This document shows, one piece after another, positions 35,827 to 45,249 of a stretch of 64,000 nt of DNA; the first letter of the stretch is position 1, and each line of letters begins with the position of its first letter. Both the position numbers and the translations under genes were made by a program. The notes below the pieces were generated by a model. The model did no database searches, was not told where the DNA came from, and worked only from the letters and a program-made list of their open reading frames with translations. The stretch covers positions 1 to 64,000 of the forward strand of contig JBBAQX010000022.1 of assembly GCA_040400085.1 (NCBI GenBank), in the 5' to 3' direction. This stretch comes from HNR sp040400085 (GTDB lineage Bacteria > Actinomycetota > Actinomycetes > Actinomycetales > Microbacteriaceae).

Positions 35827-38607
35827 TCACTCCTTTGTGCGTTCATCTACAATCAACAAGGTCTCAAGCGCAAATGGCGCAAGAGTCCGGGTAACCCACC
35901 CGTCGTGGGTCGTCAGGGATGTCTCGCTGAGCAGGCTCTCATCGAGACGGGCTTCGTAGGCTCGCGCATCATCCACCCAGATCCTCGCCTCGCGGGCGGC
36001 CGCCGTGGGATTACTGATGCGAATAACGGTCGCGGGATGCCCATTCTCAGCATCGTTCTCTGCCCGCTTGATTGCACTCACCAGAGCGCCATAGACCCGA
36101 AGCGGAGCTTCTTGTCTCGCGGCAGCCGGTGCGAAATTTTCGTCCGTCGTACAAAGCTGATAGGCGAGAAGAGGGATCCGGTGCCGAACTGCAGCGGCGG
36201 CCAGGGCGAAGGCACGATCATCGGTGTTTAGGTCGGCCTTAGCGGCCATGCCGTTCCTGTCACCATCATCATCACCGAGTACTATCCCGACCTCGGCCTC
36301 AAACGGCCCGAGGCACTGCGCCTCAGGCGTCGCAAACATCGGCCCCGCTCCCGTTGTTCTGCTCCGCAGATCAAAACGCGAAAGCCAGCCGGTCGACCTG
36401 AGCAGAGTCACCTGCAGCTCGCCGCGGCCGCTCCGAGAGGAGGCGGCATCGAGGCCGGCTACCTCGAAGAGGCCACGCGGAAGCATAGCCACGGCCGCGC
36501 TACCAGCGCCCAGCGCCGCGTAGCCGTGGGTGGGCGCGACCCCCACCCTGGCTTCAAGTCCAGGCTCCGATGGCAGCGGTCCCAACTCTGGGCCAAGTGG
36601 GAGGCGACGATAGGAAAAGTGCTCCTGCGCGATCCAGTCGACAGCACCCTGGGGTTCACCCGTCGACTCCGCTTCGGGCAGGGTCAACCTGAGGCGATGG
36701 TCGCTCGCGGAATTTACCCCGGAAATGCGCACATCCAGCTGGGGGGAATCCACCCAGGCATCCACCTCAATCGACAGAGGAATCGTCACTCTTGACTCCG
36801 ACCGCGCGTTTCTATCAGCGGATAGGCCCTCAGGGACGCGCAACTCCGCCTGAATACTCACGCGTGTCCGCACAGAAGAAACGGTGCGGGTCACCGAGTT
36901 CACCACGGGAGAGACAGCGTCGCCTAGGACGGGATCAAAGTTGTAGGTGTCACCCCTGTCGCCCTCGTCGAGAAGCCTGGCCACACCTGACCATCGGGTG
37001 CCGTCACCATCAACAACGGTGAGAGACGCATCCTCCTCGACAAAGATCCGACGATCAGCCTGAGCCACAACACATTCGCCGAGATCAACAGCCTCAGCAG
37101 CTACCGCACATGCGGGAGCACCACCGAGAGACACCGTGTAACGCTGCCAGCCGAAAGCTGGAACGTTGGTCGCATAAAAAGTAATCCGGTGGCGCCGGGA
37201 TTCCCTGGAGTCCGGAAGCAGGCTCAGATCGGCCTCGAACGCCATCTCGACCCCGCGATCAATGGCCTCGACCGCAATCGGCTGGCCATCGGGGTCGATC
37301 AATCCCGTCACAAAACGATCGGGTGCCGTAAGAATCTCGACAGTTACGGGACCGTGCGTCGCCGCATCCGGAGTTCCCTGATGGCCAAGCACCGTAACTA
37401 CCGTGGAATCGCGATCGCGATCGCCGTAGTACCGGGTGTCGCAGCCAACTCCCTGCAGCGCACGTTCCACGACGTGACGCCCCACCTGGATCGCTCTCTC
37501 GCTCCGAACGACGTTCTCCCGATGCACCTCGTCGACCGAGCATCCACAAATTGAATCGTGGGGGGCGTTCTTGAGCACAAGGTCCCATCCGTGCTCAATC
37601 AGCTCCTGCGTGCTGGCTGCGGCAGAAAGCCCAGGTCGCGCGGGATCACCGGAATTATCCGCCGGATAAAGCGCGGCGAGGGGCTCTGCGTAACGCTCGA
37701 GAACGGCTTCGGCCGCGTTGTTCTGCTGCTTGAGGTAGCTCCGGGTAGACAACGTCGCCGGGAGCAGAAAAGTGAGTTTGCCCCCGACGTGACGCAACTC
37801 ACCGTGCACCTCAGGAAGGGGATGGGGGGCGTCACGCATCGCATGCTCGAAAAATTCGGCAAGAGAGGACTGCGAGAGCCGAGCAGAAACGGGCAGATCT
37901 GGCACCCCCTCAACGCTCGCAAGCAACTCGGAGGTCTCAAGCGGTGCGAGATGATCCCCACCGTTGAGGAGGAGCCAGGGTCCCTCCGGAAGGCGGGCAG
38001 ACTCGCGTTCCAGAAAAGCCCCGAGCCGAGACCCTCGACCCTCTTCGGTCCAGAGGACCTCTGCCTCGTGATAGGCCTGATTAACCGTAAATATGCTTGA
38101 CCCGTCCGGTGACACCCACCGAAAACGTGCGAGATCCGAGGGAGCCCCACGCCAAACGAGCGCCGTATCGATACCGAACCCGTTAAGAATCCGCGGCAGG
38201 TCTGCAGGATGCCCGAACGCATCAGGGGAATAGCCGTAGGAAGATAATTCCCCAATGCGAGGGGCCCACCTCCTGGCGGTCAACAAATTTCGAATCAGGT
38301 TTTCGCCGGATACCAGCTGGTTGTCGCTTAACACGTGCCAGGGGCCAACCGTAATTTTTCCAGAACGGATGTGGCCCCTCAGCCGGTCCTCAATCGTCGG
38401 CTCGATCTCGAGGACGTCCGCGATGGTCACCGTTTGGCCGTCCAGGTGAAAAGACTCGAGGACCCCGCGTTCGATCTGATCGCACACGCGAGTGACCAAT
38501 TCTACGAGCCGAGCCCGATACGATTCGAACGGGCGGTACCATTCCCTGTCCCAGTGGACATGGGTAACCACGTGTAAGCTCGGGCGCGAAGCTGACGCTG
38601 ACATCAA
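35827..38607 (-). CDS. Alpha-mannosidase, GH38 family
   Basis: The 926-residue enzyme starts with the GH38 metal site HVHWDREWYRP near residue 16. YGYSPDAFGHPADLPRIL near 125-140 holds the predicted catalytic Asp, and HDSICGCSVDEVHREN marks the third-helix region. The long beta-rich C-terminal domains are complete. There is no signal peptide, so it acts in the cytoplasm on imported mannosides, either alpha-linked oligosaccharides or mannosylglycerate-type compounds. The gene starts 61 bases after the FAD-NanE gene. Confidence 0.95.
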   Translation of the reverse strand: MMSASASRPSLHVVTHVHWDREWYRPFESYRARLVELVTRVCDQIERGVLESFHLDGQTVTIADVLEIEPTIEDRLRGHIRSGKITVGPWHVLSDNQLVSGENLIRNLLTARRWAPRIGELSSYGYSPDAFGHPADLPRILNGFGIDTALVWRGAPSDLARFRWVSPDGSSIFTVNQAYHEAEVLWTEEGRGSRLGAFLERESARLPEGPWLLLNGGDHLAPLETSELLASVEGVPDLPVSARLSQSSLAEFFEHAMRDAPHPLPEVHGELRHVGGKLTFLLPATLSTRSYLKQQNNAAEAVLERYAEPLAALYPADNSGDPARPGLSAAASTQELIEHGWDLVLKNAPHDSICGCSVDEVHRENVVRSERAIQVGRHVVERALQGVGCDTRYYGDRDRDSTVVTVLGHQGTPDAATHGPVTVEILTAPDRFVTGLIDPDGQPIAVEAIDRGVEMAFEADLSLLPDSRESRRHRITFYATNVPAFGWQRYTVSLGGAPACAVAAEAVDLGECVVAQADRRIFVEEDASLTVVDGDGTRWSGVARLLDEGDRGDTYNFDPVLGDAVSPVVNSVTRTVSSVRTRVSIQAELRVPEGLSADRNARSESRVTIPLSIEVDAWVDSPQLDVRISGVNSASDHRLRLTLPEAESTGEPQGAVDWIAQEHFSYRRLPLGPELGPLPSEPGLEARVGVAPTHGYAALGAGSAAVAMLPRGLFEVAGLDAASSRSGRGELQVTLLRSTGWLSRFDLRSRTTGAGPMFATPEAQCLGPFEAEVGIVLGDDDGDRNGMAAKADLNTDDRAFALAAAAVRHRIPLLAYQLCTTDENFAPAAARQEAPLRVYGALVSAIKRAENDAENGHPATVIRISNPTAAAREARIWVDDARAYEARLDESLLSETSLTTHDGWVTRTLAPFALETLLIVDERTKE

Positions 38608-38668
38608 CGATTATTCTCGTTTCTATAATTAACTGCATGAAATTTGAGCATAAGACCAGATAAATACG

Positions 38669-41020
38669 TCATCGGGCGAAACCGATCCCCGATCCGACGG
38701 TCGAGGAAAACCGGCCAACGGCATCTGCAAATTTGGCTGTAATGTCGGCAGGGCGGGTAATTGCGCCACCAACAACGACACAGTGCGCGCCCCTCTCTAA
38801 CGCCTCCTGCGCCTGCTCCGGGCTAGAGATTCGACCCTCGGCAAAAATGGGAACACGAACCTCGTGCGCCAACTCGGAAACCAGCTCAAGGTCTGGCTCC
38901 CTGGATTGACGAGAGTAAGGGGTGTACCCAGACAGTGTCGTACTCACAACGTCAGCACCCCACGCGACGGCTTGGATGCCTTCCTCCAGAGTCGAGATAT
39001 CGGCCATCACGAGAACTCCCAAGCCGTGAAGGAACTCGATTGTTTCTCGATAGCTCCCCCCATCCGGCCGAGGGCGAAGGGTGCAGTCAAGAGCCACAAT
39101 ATCGGCTCCACTCTCTGCGACCTCGCGCGCGGATTCAAGAGTCGGGGTAATAAAAACCCCCTGGCTACCGAGCTTCCAGAGTCCGATAATCGGCACGTCG
39201 ACAGCCTCGCGGATAGCACGAATATCGCTGGGCCCCTCGGCCCGAACCGCACCGGCTCCGCCTCGCACAACACTTCTCGCCATAGCAACCATGTGGTGGG
39301 CGCCGTGAAGCTCTTCGTGGCGTTGAGCCTGGCACGACACGACTAATGCGCCACGGAGAGTATCCAGGAGCACACCCGCGTCACGCGTGGCGACGGAGGC
39401 AGGAGCATCCTTCCATCGAATTGGTGTGCCGGATTCGACGAGCGACCGCTGAACAGCCAGTAACAAATCAGGTCTTTTCGTCACCTCAAACGGCGTCACA
39501 CCTGAATCAGTCGCAGTGAGCGCAAGATGACCAGCGGCTTCGCCGACAGCCCACTCGCCTGCGTGCACGCGGTAAGCAGCGGCCGCTATCTGGGTGGCCC
39601 CAATGTTCTTGGCCCCCATGATGAGGTTGACACATTCGGAACCGACGAACGCCCGCGCGGGAATCTGAAACGGCCCCGTCGGTGCATACACGGATTGCCG
39701 CAGCCCAACTCGGTGGTGCAGATCCGCGTGATACCAGGCAACCCCGAGCGAATCATCCATCGGGTTCGGATAGTCGCTTCCCCGGGCGGGGGCTAGATCG
39801 TGGCTGCTCACCGGCCTCGCCACACGCAACCGCCGCGATTCACGCACATAGGGTGCGAGCGCGAGCCCGTCCGCTGTTCCGGAGATCTCGGGGGCTAAGC
39901 GCAGCTCCGGGTAGCCATACCCACCGCCGTCGCGCGGCGCCTCCGTGCGAAGCCAATGAATAAAAGCCCGAGTGAGTTCCCTGGCCTGAGAAACCGTGTA
40001 CTGCCCCCCGGCGACCAGGCCGGTGCGGTCGTAGTCGTTGCCCTCCCAGTTAATAATCGCCGCCTCGGTAGGCACACACCGCACCCGGCGATACGACCAA
40101 AATCCCCTCTCGGAGACCGTTTCGTCTGACCCGCTAGGAACAGAATCAAACATGGGAAACCGAAGCGATGTGCCGTCCGGCTGCAGAAGACTCAGACTAA
40201 ACGGCTGGGTATCTCGCCACATCTCGTAGTTGGCTGGGGCATCAGCTGCCGAATCACTATCGGCGCGAGCATCCGCGTCGAGTACGACAGCAGCCACAAC
40301 CGTACATGATTGCTCGGCGAGGCGGTCGACACCCGTCAGCGCCTGCGTTTCGCCATAGGCATCCTGTCCCTCGGACCCGATCACCCAGGGGGCTCCGCTC
40401 AGCGGGAGCAGATCGCCCAGCTCGGTCGCGTCGATAAATTGGGAAGCGCCAACGGAGAACTCGTCCCCTTGGATTTCTGTCTCAAGACGGGCGTGTGGCC
40501 GAACGGCTACGAACCTAGCGACGTCGGGGTTTTCCAAGCAGGGGTCAGCAACCCGGCGAAACGTTATCGATTGCAGCCTGATACCGGCGGCGGACTCGGC
40601 CGATACGGCATCCGTGTTGCTGCTCATAACAGCGCATGCCTCGAATCCTGTTACCAGCCTCAGCAGGCCGCTTTCGATATGGGGAGCGAGCATATCGCAT
40701 AGCACCTCAAGGCCAACGAGGGGTTCGAAGCACAACCTGCTCACCCATCCGTCTCCAGGATTTTCCTCGGCGTAGCGCGCTCGAACCAACTCCCGAAACC
40801 TGCGGTAGTGCACGGCAGCACCTTCTGATTCGATTTTCGGATGCTCGTCCAGCGGGCTCGTCAGCTGAGCAGTTACCTGCCCCCCAACGATCGGCAGCTG
40901 CTCGACGAGAATCGCCCGACGACCGGCGGTACAGACGCTGAGCGCTGCGGCCAGCCCACCAAGACCACCTCCAACGATAAGCACATCAGTGGATAGCTGA
41001 GGACCGAATGTGTCACTCAT
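38669..41020 (-). CDS. Fusion of PF12831-type FAD oxidoreductase with NanE (ManNAc-6-P 2-epimerase)
   Basis: Residues about 1-545 are a FAD-dependent oxidoreductase: Rossmann motif LIVGGGLGGLAAALS near residue 13, PIVGGQVTAQL, and the closing FAD block MGAKNIGATQIAAAAYRVHA. Residues about 553-783 are a complete NanE barrel: LRGALVVSCQA, catalytic Lys616 in IGLWK, VALDCTLRPRP, MADISTLEEG, STTLSGYTPYS and VVVGGAITRP. NanE turns ManNAc-6-P into GlcNAc-6-P and is normally a separate 230-residue enzyme or fused to a kinase. The ATG at 41020 has GGAGG upstream and overlaps the DUF4127 stop by 8 bases. I see no stop or frameshift at the junction. Confidence 0.92.
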   Translation of the reverse strand: MSDTFGPQLSTDVLIVGGGLGGLAAALSVCTAGRRAILVEQLPIVGGQVTAQLTSPLDEHPKIESEGAAVHYRRFRELVRARYAEENPGDGWVSRLCFEPLVGLEVLCDMLAPHIESGLLRLVTGFEACAVMSSNTDAVSAESAAGIRLQSITFRRVADPCLENPDVARFVAVRPHARLETEIQGDEFSVGASQFIDATELGDLLPLSGAPWVIGSEGQDAYGETQALTGVDRLAEQSCTVVAAVVLDADARADSDSAADAPANYEMWRDTQPFSLSLLQPDGTSLRFPMFDSVPSGSDETVSERGFWSYRRVRCVPTEAAIINWEGNDYDRTGLVAGGQYTVSQARELTRAFIHWLRTEAPRDGGGYGYPELRLAPEISGTADGLALAPYVRESRRLRVARPVSSHDLAPARGSDYPNPMDDSLGVAWYHADLHHRVGLRQSVYAPTGPFQIPARAFVGSECVNLIMGAKNIGATQIAAAAYRVHAGEWAVGEAAGHLALTATDSGVTPFEVTKRPDLLLAVQRSLVESGTPIRWKDAPASVATRDAGVLLDTLRGALVVSCQAQRHEELHGAHHMVAMARSVVRGGAGAVRAEGPSDIRAIREAVDVPIIGLWKLGSQGVFITPTLESAREVAESGADIVALDCTLRPRPDGGSYRETIEFLHGLGVLVMADISTLEEGIQAVAWGADVVSTTLSGYTPYSRQSREPDLELVSELAHEVRVPIFAEGRISSPEQAQEALERGAHCVVVGGAITRPADITAKFADAVGRFSSTVGSGIGFAR

Positions 41021-42590
41021 AAAAGTTTTCCTCCGCAGGGTGTTCGCTAATTTCTTCGATAACAAAATCAATTTCGAAGCTGCGGTCCCATGGAAAACGC
41101 AGACTTCCAGGGACTATCCGAAAACCTTCGCAGCCGGGCAGTCGACCCATCAGCTGAGCGAGTCGTTCCCCCACGAAACGGAGCGCCTCGCGGGGACTCT
41201 CAATGTGGTCGTGGCGGCTGGGATCGCTGCCGAGCTGGGCCCGCAACTCCGACCGCACAACGCTCATATACCCGTAGTCTTCGACCACGCGATGCGCGAG
41301 CTGCCTGCGATGCGCGGCATGATCGTAGCTTCCGCTCCGACGCCCGAGAACACCCGTTACGAGATGAGCGGTAACGGTACCCAGAGTATTTCCTGCCGTA
41401 TTCCACGCCGCAAAAGCGGCCAGACCGGCGAGGTTATCCCCCAGCGCGTTGATGAGGGCGGGGTTGGCGCCGTTGGGTTCGCTCACATCCGCGAGTCCTA
41501 AGGGAAGCCCAACGGAATCGACGAGCCGGGCTGTCGCCTGGGCGCGATCGATGTCTTCTTCCCCAATGTCGGGTGGGCACATGGCCCAGTCTCCCCCGCT
41601 TTGCGTTTCCGCAGGCGCGTGAATAACGATCACCGCATCCGCCATCGCCGGATCCTCAACCAGCACCGCACCGGCCGCCTCAATCTGGTGAACAGCCGTA
41701 TCACGAACTATACCTGTTTCGTAGAGAGCGATGCGGTCAAGGCCATAGGGGTCCGCGCACAGCAGGGCAATACGCACCGGCTCCCCTCCGAGAAGCTGAC
41801 CGATGGCGCGGGTCGCGAGCACCGTCCCAATCTCGTCGGCACCAGGCTGAATCATTATTTGAGATGCGTTTCCTGCCCATCGAGACCACTCGGAAAAAAG
41901 TGCAGCATCCGAGGCTGACAGGGAAACAGCCGCGGCATCATCGATTCCGATCACGAGCGAATCAAGCTCACCCCGCAGAGTCATCTGCATGGCTTCAAGG
42001 CTAAGCGCGTGCTGTCGCATCCGCCGCACGATCCAATCACGCCTGGCATCCTGCGGAATAGATTTTTCCAGTGGCGCGCCCGCCACTGTGCCCACCACTG
42101 CGCCCGCGACTTGGCCCGTAGCAACCGTCTCGGGGTTCTCACTGCCGGACTCGGCACACTGGCCGCGACGACGCTCTCGATGCAACTGAGCGGATAGTTG
42201 GTGGAAGGAACGGCCATGTTGAGCCCAATACTCGGGTTCTTCGTCAGCATCGTCCGCGTTAGGGGTGCGGGGGATGAGATTAAAAGCGTGAACGGGCCCG
42301 GCCAGGTGACTCAGCCCTGCCCAGCGAGAAAGAATCTGCGGGGTGGTTTCGAGGCCAATACGCGACGGAATAAGACCGCCGAATCCAAGACAATCAAGCG
42401 AGACAACGCTGGCATCACTCGATCTCGAGGTCAGCCAGCTCGTTAGCCCCTCGATATCGCCGGGGTCCCGCTTATGACTCAGAAGATCTCGATGAGGGAG
42501 TTCAACCGTAACACCGGCGACGGCCGCAATATCCCGGATAAGGGTGGTGCATACCGGGCGCTCGTCCAGGGGGAGGACACTTACTCTCAC
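41013..42590 (-). CDS. DUF4127-family protein, function unknown
   Basis: The 525-residue cytoplasmic protein opens with RVSVLPLDERPVCTT, the marker of DUF4127 (a PLDxRP start). Further conserved-looking blocks are VSLDCLGFGGLIPSRIG, VIGIDDAA and QPGADEIGTVLATRA. The frame is open to an ATG at 42662, but GGAGGGG stands 8 bases before a GTG at 42590 whose GTGA overlaps the ROK stop, so I use that. No activity has been assigned to the family that I know of. Its place between kinase and FAD-NanE genes points to a step in the same catabolic route. Confidence 0.88.
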   Translation of the reverse strand: MRVSVLPLDERPVCTTLIRDIAAVAGVTVELPHRDLLSHKRDPGDIEGLTSWLTSRSSDASVVSLDCLGFGGLIPSRIGLETTPQILSRWAGLSHLAGPVHAFNLIPRTPNADDADEEPEYWAQHGRSFHQLSAQLHRERRRGQCAESGSENPETVATGQVAGAVVGTVAGAPLEKSIPQDARRDWIVRRMRQHALSLEAMQMTLRGELDSLVIGIDDAAAVSLSASDAALFSEWSRWAGNASQIMIQPGADEIGTVLATRAIGQLLGGEPVRIALLCADPYGLDRIALYETGIVRDTAVHQIEAAGAVLVEDPAMADAVIVIHAPAETQSGGDWAMCPPDIGEEDIDRAQATARLVDSVGLPLGLADVSEPNGANPALINALGDNLAGLAAFAAWNTAGNTLGTVTAHLVTGVLGRRSGSYDHAAHRRQLAHRVVEDYGYMSVVRSELRAQLGSDPSRHDHIESPREALRFVGERLAQLMGRLPGCEGFRIVPGSLRFPWDRSFEIDFVIEEISEHPAEENFYE

Positions 42591-43603
42591 GCTGTGATCC
42601 CCTCCGATACGAGCGGAGAAGGCACTACCGCTCCGGGGAGAAAAGATCTCGCAAATAGACAAGCACCGACAGCAACGGCGATATCGCCTAGCTCTGCCCG
42701 AACGATCGGCGTATTCTCGAGAAGCGGGATTGCCGTGTGACGCGCCGAACGGATCACATCGTCAATGAAAAATGTTCCGACATTCAACACCCCGCCGTTG
42801 AGGATAACGATCCCGGGCGCGCAGCTGTTTATCAGCGAGCCGATGGCCACCCCAAGCGCATTGGCACCGTTCAGAAGGACCGTGCGCGCGTGCTCTGAGG
42901 ACGCTCCTTCTCCAGCCGCAGCCGCGGCAACGTCCCGAAGACTCTCGGCCGCAAAACCTGCTTGAGTATAGGCATCCGTCATTGCGGGACCGGAACTGAT
43001 AGCTTCCACGTGTCCCTCCCGCCCGCACGGGCAGGGCATACCCTCTGCCCCGGGAACCGCGATATGGCCCACATGGCCGGCTGCTCCGAACGCACCGAGG
43101 ACAACACGGCCGCGCGACACGATCGCGCCGCCGATCCCGGTACCAGCGGCGATAACGACGCAGTCACGCTGCAGGCGTCCCGCCCCTGTCTCAGCCTCCG
43201 CGACGGCAAGCGCCTGGACGTCGTTCAGCGCGTGAACGGCGACACCGAGGATGCCCTCGAGGCGCTCTGCCAGCCGAGTACCTCCCCATCCAGCTAGCGC
43301 GTCCGTCGCCGAGACGACGGAACCTGTCCGAGGGTCGATGATACCCGCGCTACCGATACCAACCACAGCTATGCCTCGCCCGCTGAGCGTTCCGAGATAT
43401 TCGGCAGGTGGTTCCTGAGCGTCCCAGGATGCTGTCGCTGAAAGTGATAGCGCTACCGCAGCAACAGCATCAATTATGGCGTCAGGACCCTCCGAAGAAG
43501 GGGTTGGGACCTCAACCCGAGCAATTACTTCCGTGCCCAGAAGACCAACACCCAAAATCTTGGTTCCGCCTATATCGATTCCGAGTGAATACCGTTTCGT
43601 CAT
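42587..43603 (-). CDS. ROK-family sugar kinase
   Basis: The 338-residue protein starts with the ATP-binding GIDIGGTKILG and holds the ROK core LNDVQALAVAE, AAGTGIGGAIV and GHVGHIAVPGAEG. The zinc motif reads CPCGREGHVE, with His in place of the usual third Cys. Its neighbours make ManNAc or a related hexose/aminosugar the likely substrate, giving the 6-phosphate that NanE needs. The ATG at 43603 overlaps the GntR stop by 4 bases; the frame continues upstream to 43651 but there is no better start. Confidence 0.92.
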   Translation of the reverse strand: MTKRYSLGIDIGGTKILGVGLLGTEVIARVEVPTPSSEGPDAIIDAVAAVALSLSATASWDAQEPPAEYLGTLSGRGIAVVGIGSAGIIDPRTGSVVSATDALAGWGGTRLAERLEGILGVAVHALNDVQALAVAEAETGAGRLQRDCVVIAAGTGIGGAIVSRGRVVLGAFGAAGHVGHIAVPGAEGMPCPCGREGHVEAISSGPAMTDAYTQAGFAAESLRDVAAAAAGEGASSEHARTVLLNGANALGVAIGSLINSCAPGIVILNGGVLNVGTFFIDDVIRSARHTAIPLLENTPIVRAELGDIAVAVGACLFARSFLPGAVVPSPLVSEGITA

Positions 43604-44319
43604 ACTCCGTTTTTTCGCTTTACTGTGATGTTGTATTGATACCGGTCCCAACGGTACGTACCGGTTGAGACCTCCACCCGCCTACCACGGATGTCATAAA
43701 TCAAGCGATCAACCACAAGGGCCGCGCTGTGTGGCTCTACCTCAAGGTTCTCGGCGTCCGTCTTCGAGAGAATGGATGCCGAGATTGTCTGTTCCGCATG
43801 CTCGGGAGCTGCGCCCGATTCCGACAGGAGCTCGTAGAGCGAACCTACTTCGAGCACGGAGGGGTCAGAGCCGAGTAGCCAGCAGGGAAGCCAGCTGCGC
43901 TCAATACAGATCGGCAGCCCGTCGGCCGTGCGAACCCGCTCGAGAAACATCACGGGGTCGCCGGGGGAAAGCCCGAGATCCCGAGCCGTTTCGGCGCTGG
44001 CCGTCTCGAGGCGCGCTGCAACTACTCTGCTGCCTGGCTTCATGTTCCGCTCTGCGATGTCTTCGCTGAAAGAGGTGAGGTGGATCGACTTTGTAATGGA
44101 ATCGATGTCGGACACAAAGGTGCCTGCGCCCTGAATGCGATACACCTTGCCCTTATCAGCCAGCATCGTGAGGGCTGCACGAACCGTCATCCGGCTCACC
44201 TCATACCGTGCCATCAGATCGCGTTCGCTCGGCAGGACACTGTGCGGGCGGGCGCCAGCTATTAGGTCGTCTTCGAGCGACGTGGCGAGCTGCTGATACT
44301 TTGTCGATTTTTGCGACAT
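43600..44319 (-). CDS. GntR/HutC-family transcriptional regulator
   Basis: The N-terminal winged helix (LPSERDLMARYEVSRMTVRA) is followed by a UTRA ligand domain, 239 residues in all. HutC-type regulators sense sugar phosphates or aminosugar phosphates. It is encoded inside the operon, directly after the second permease gene (no gap) and overlapping the kinase gene. The palindromes GGTACGTACC at 43653-43662 and 47587-47596 are its likely operators. Confidence 0.93.
   Translation of the reverse strand: MSQKSTKYQQLATSLEDDLIAGARPHSVLPSERDLMARYEVSRMTVRAALTMLADKGKVYRIQGAGTFVSDIDSITKSIHLTSFSEDIAERNMKPGSRVVAARLETASAETARDLGLSPGDPVMFLERVRTADGLPICIERSWLPCWLLGSDPSVLEVGSLYELLSESGAAPEHAEQTISASILSKTDAENLEVEPHSAALVVDRLIYDIRGRRVEVSTGTYRWDRYQYNITVKRKNGV
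43652..43663. promoter_or_regulatory. Palindrome inside the gntR 3' end, probable internal operator
   Basis: CGGTACGTACCG lies about 50 bases before the ROK start, within the last 22 codons of the regulator gene. Its 10-bp core GGTACGTACC is the same as in the palindrome before the importer operon. A given 10-mer is not expected to recur in 64 kb by chance, so a second site for the GntR protein is likely. Confidence 0.5.
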
Positions 44320-45249
44320 TTAGCCCTTCACCGCCCCGTCCCCGGCACCCTTAAAGAAGTACTTTTGGAGCGCGAAGAAGGCAATGATCAGGGGGATCAC
44401 GGCGATCATCGTTCCAGCGGCGACGGCTTTTTGATCCCCGGCGAAGGCACCGGTAAGGCGGGTGAGGCCAACGGTGAGCGTCATCACGCTCTCGTCCTGA
44501 GCGATGAGCTGCGGCCAGAGGAAGTCGTCCCACGAGAACATAAAGGCAAAGATCGCTACGACGGAAAGGGTACCCCGCACCGATGGAAGCGAGACATGCC
44601 AGAATCGTTGCCAGTCGCTTGCCCCGTCGAGCACGGCGGCCTCGTCGACTGCCGCAGGGAGCGAGAGGAATGCAGTCCGCATCAGCATAATTGATAGCCC
44701 TGTCACCGCAGACGGCAAGATAATCCCCGCGAAGGTATTAATCAGGTTGAGTTCGCGCATGAACATAAACGCCGACGCAAAGATGACCTCAAACGGGATA
44801 ACAATCGTTGCGATAAACAGGATAAAGACGAGGTTGTTTCCCCGAAATTTCAGCCGAGCAAGCGCGAAGCCTGCCATGGCCCCAAAAATAACGTTGCACG
44901 CGGTAGAAATGATGGCGACCACCAACGAGTTCCCCGCGAATTGTAATACGGGGAGACTCTCGAAGACCTTAACAAAGTTGTCGAGGGTTGGGTCGGTCGG
45001 AAAAAACTGCGGCGGGTTTGAGAATGTCTGATCGTTCTGTCCCTTGAGCGCAGTCATCAGGGTCCAGACGAAGGGACCCAAAAGGGCAATCGCCATAACC
45101 ACAAGCCCCGCGTACTGGGCAATGGACTTTCCGATCTTCTTCGGCTTAACTCTGCCCGAGGACTTCGATGGGCTTCGTATTTCCGAAGGGGATATGCTTA
45201 CGCTCGATTCGGGTAGATCCCGTACTTCTTCGTTCAGCGTTTGGCTCAT
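44320..45249 (-). CDS. Sugar ABC transporter permease, MalG type
   Basis: The 309-residue membrane protein has six helices after a 50-residue hydrophilic N-terminus. The inner-membrane EAA loop is seen as VDEAAVLDGASDWQRFWHVS. It pairs with the MalF-type permease (4-base overlap) and the lipoprotein binding protein of a CUT1-type importer. No ATPase gene is in the cluster, so a shared MsiK-like ATPase elsewhere is expected. Confidence 0.94.
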   Translation of the reverse strand: MSQTLNEEVRDLPESSVSISPSEIRSPSKSSGRVKPKKIGKSIAQYAGLVVMAIALLGPFVWTLMTALKGQNDQTFSNPPQFFPTDPTLDNFVKVFESLPVLQFAGNSLVVAIISTACNVIFGAMAGFALARLKFRGNNLVFILFIATIVIPFEVIFASAFMFMRELNLINTFAGIILPSAVTGLSIMLMRTAFLSLPAAVDEAAVLDGASDWQRFWHVSLPSVRGTLSVVAIFAFMFSWDDFLWPQLIAQDESVMTLTVGLTRLTGAFAGDQKAVAAGTMIAVIPLIIAFFALQKYFFKGAGDGAVKG

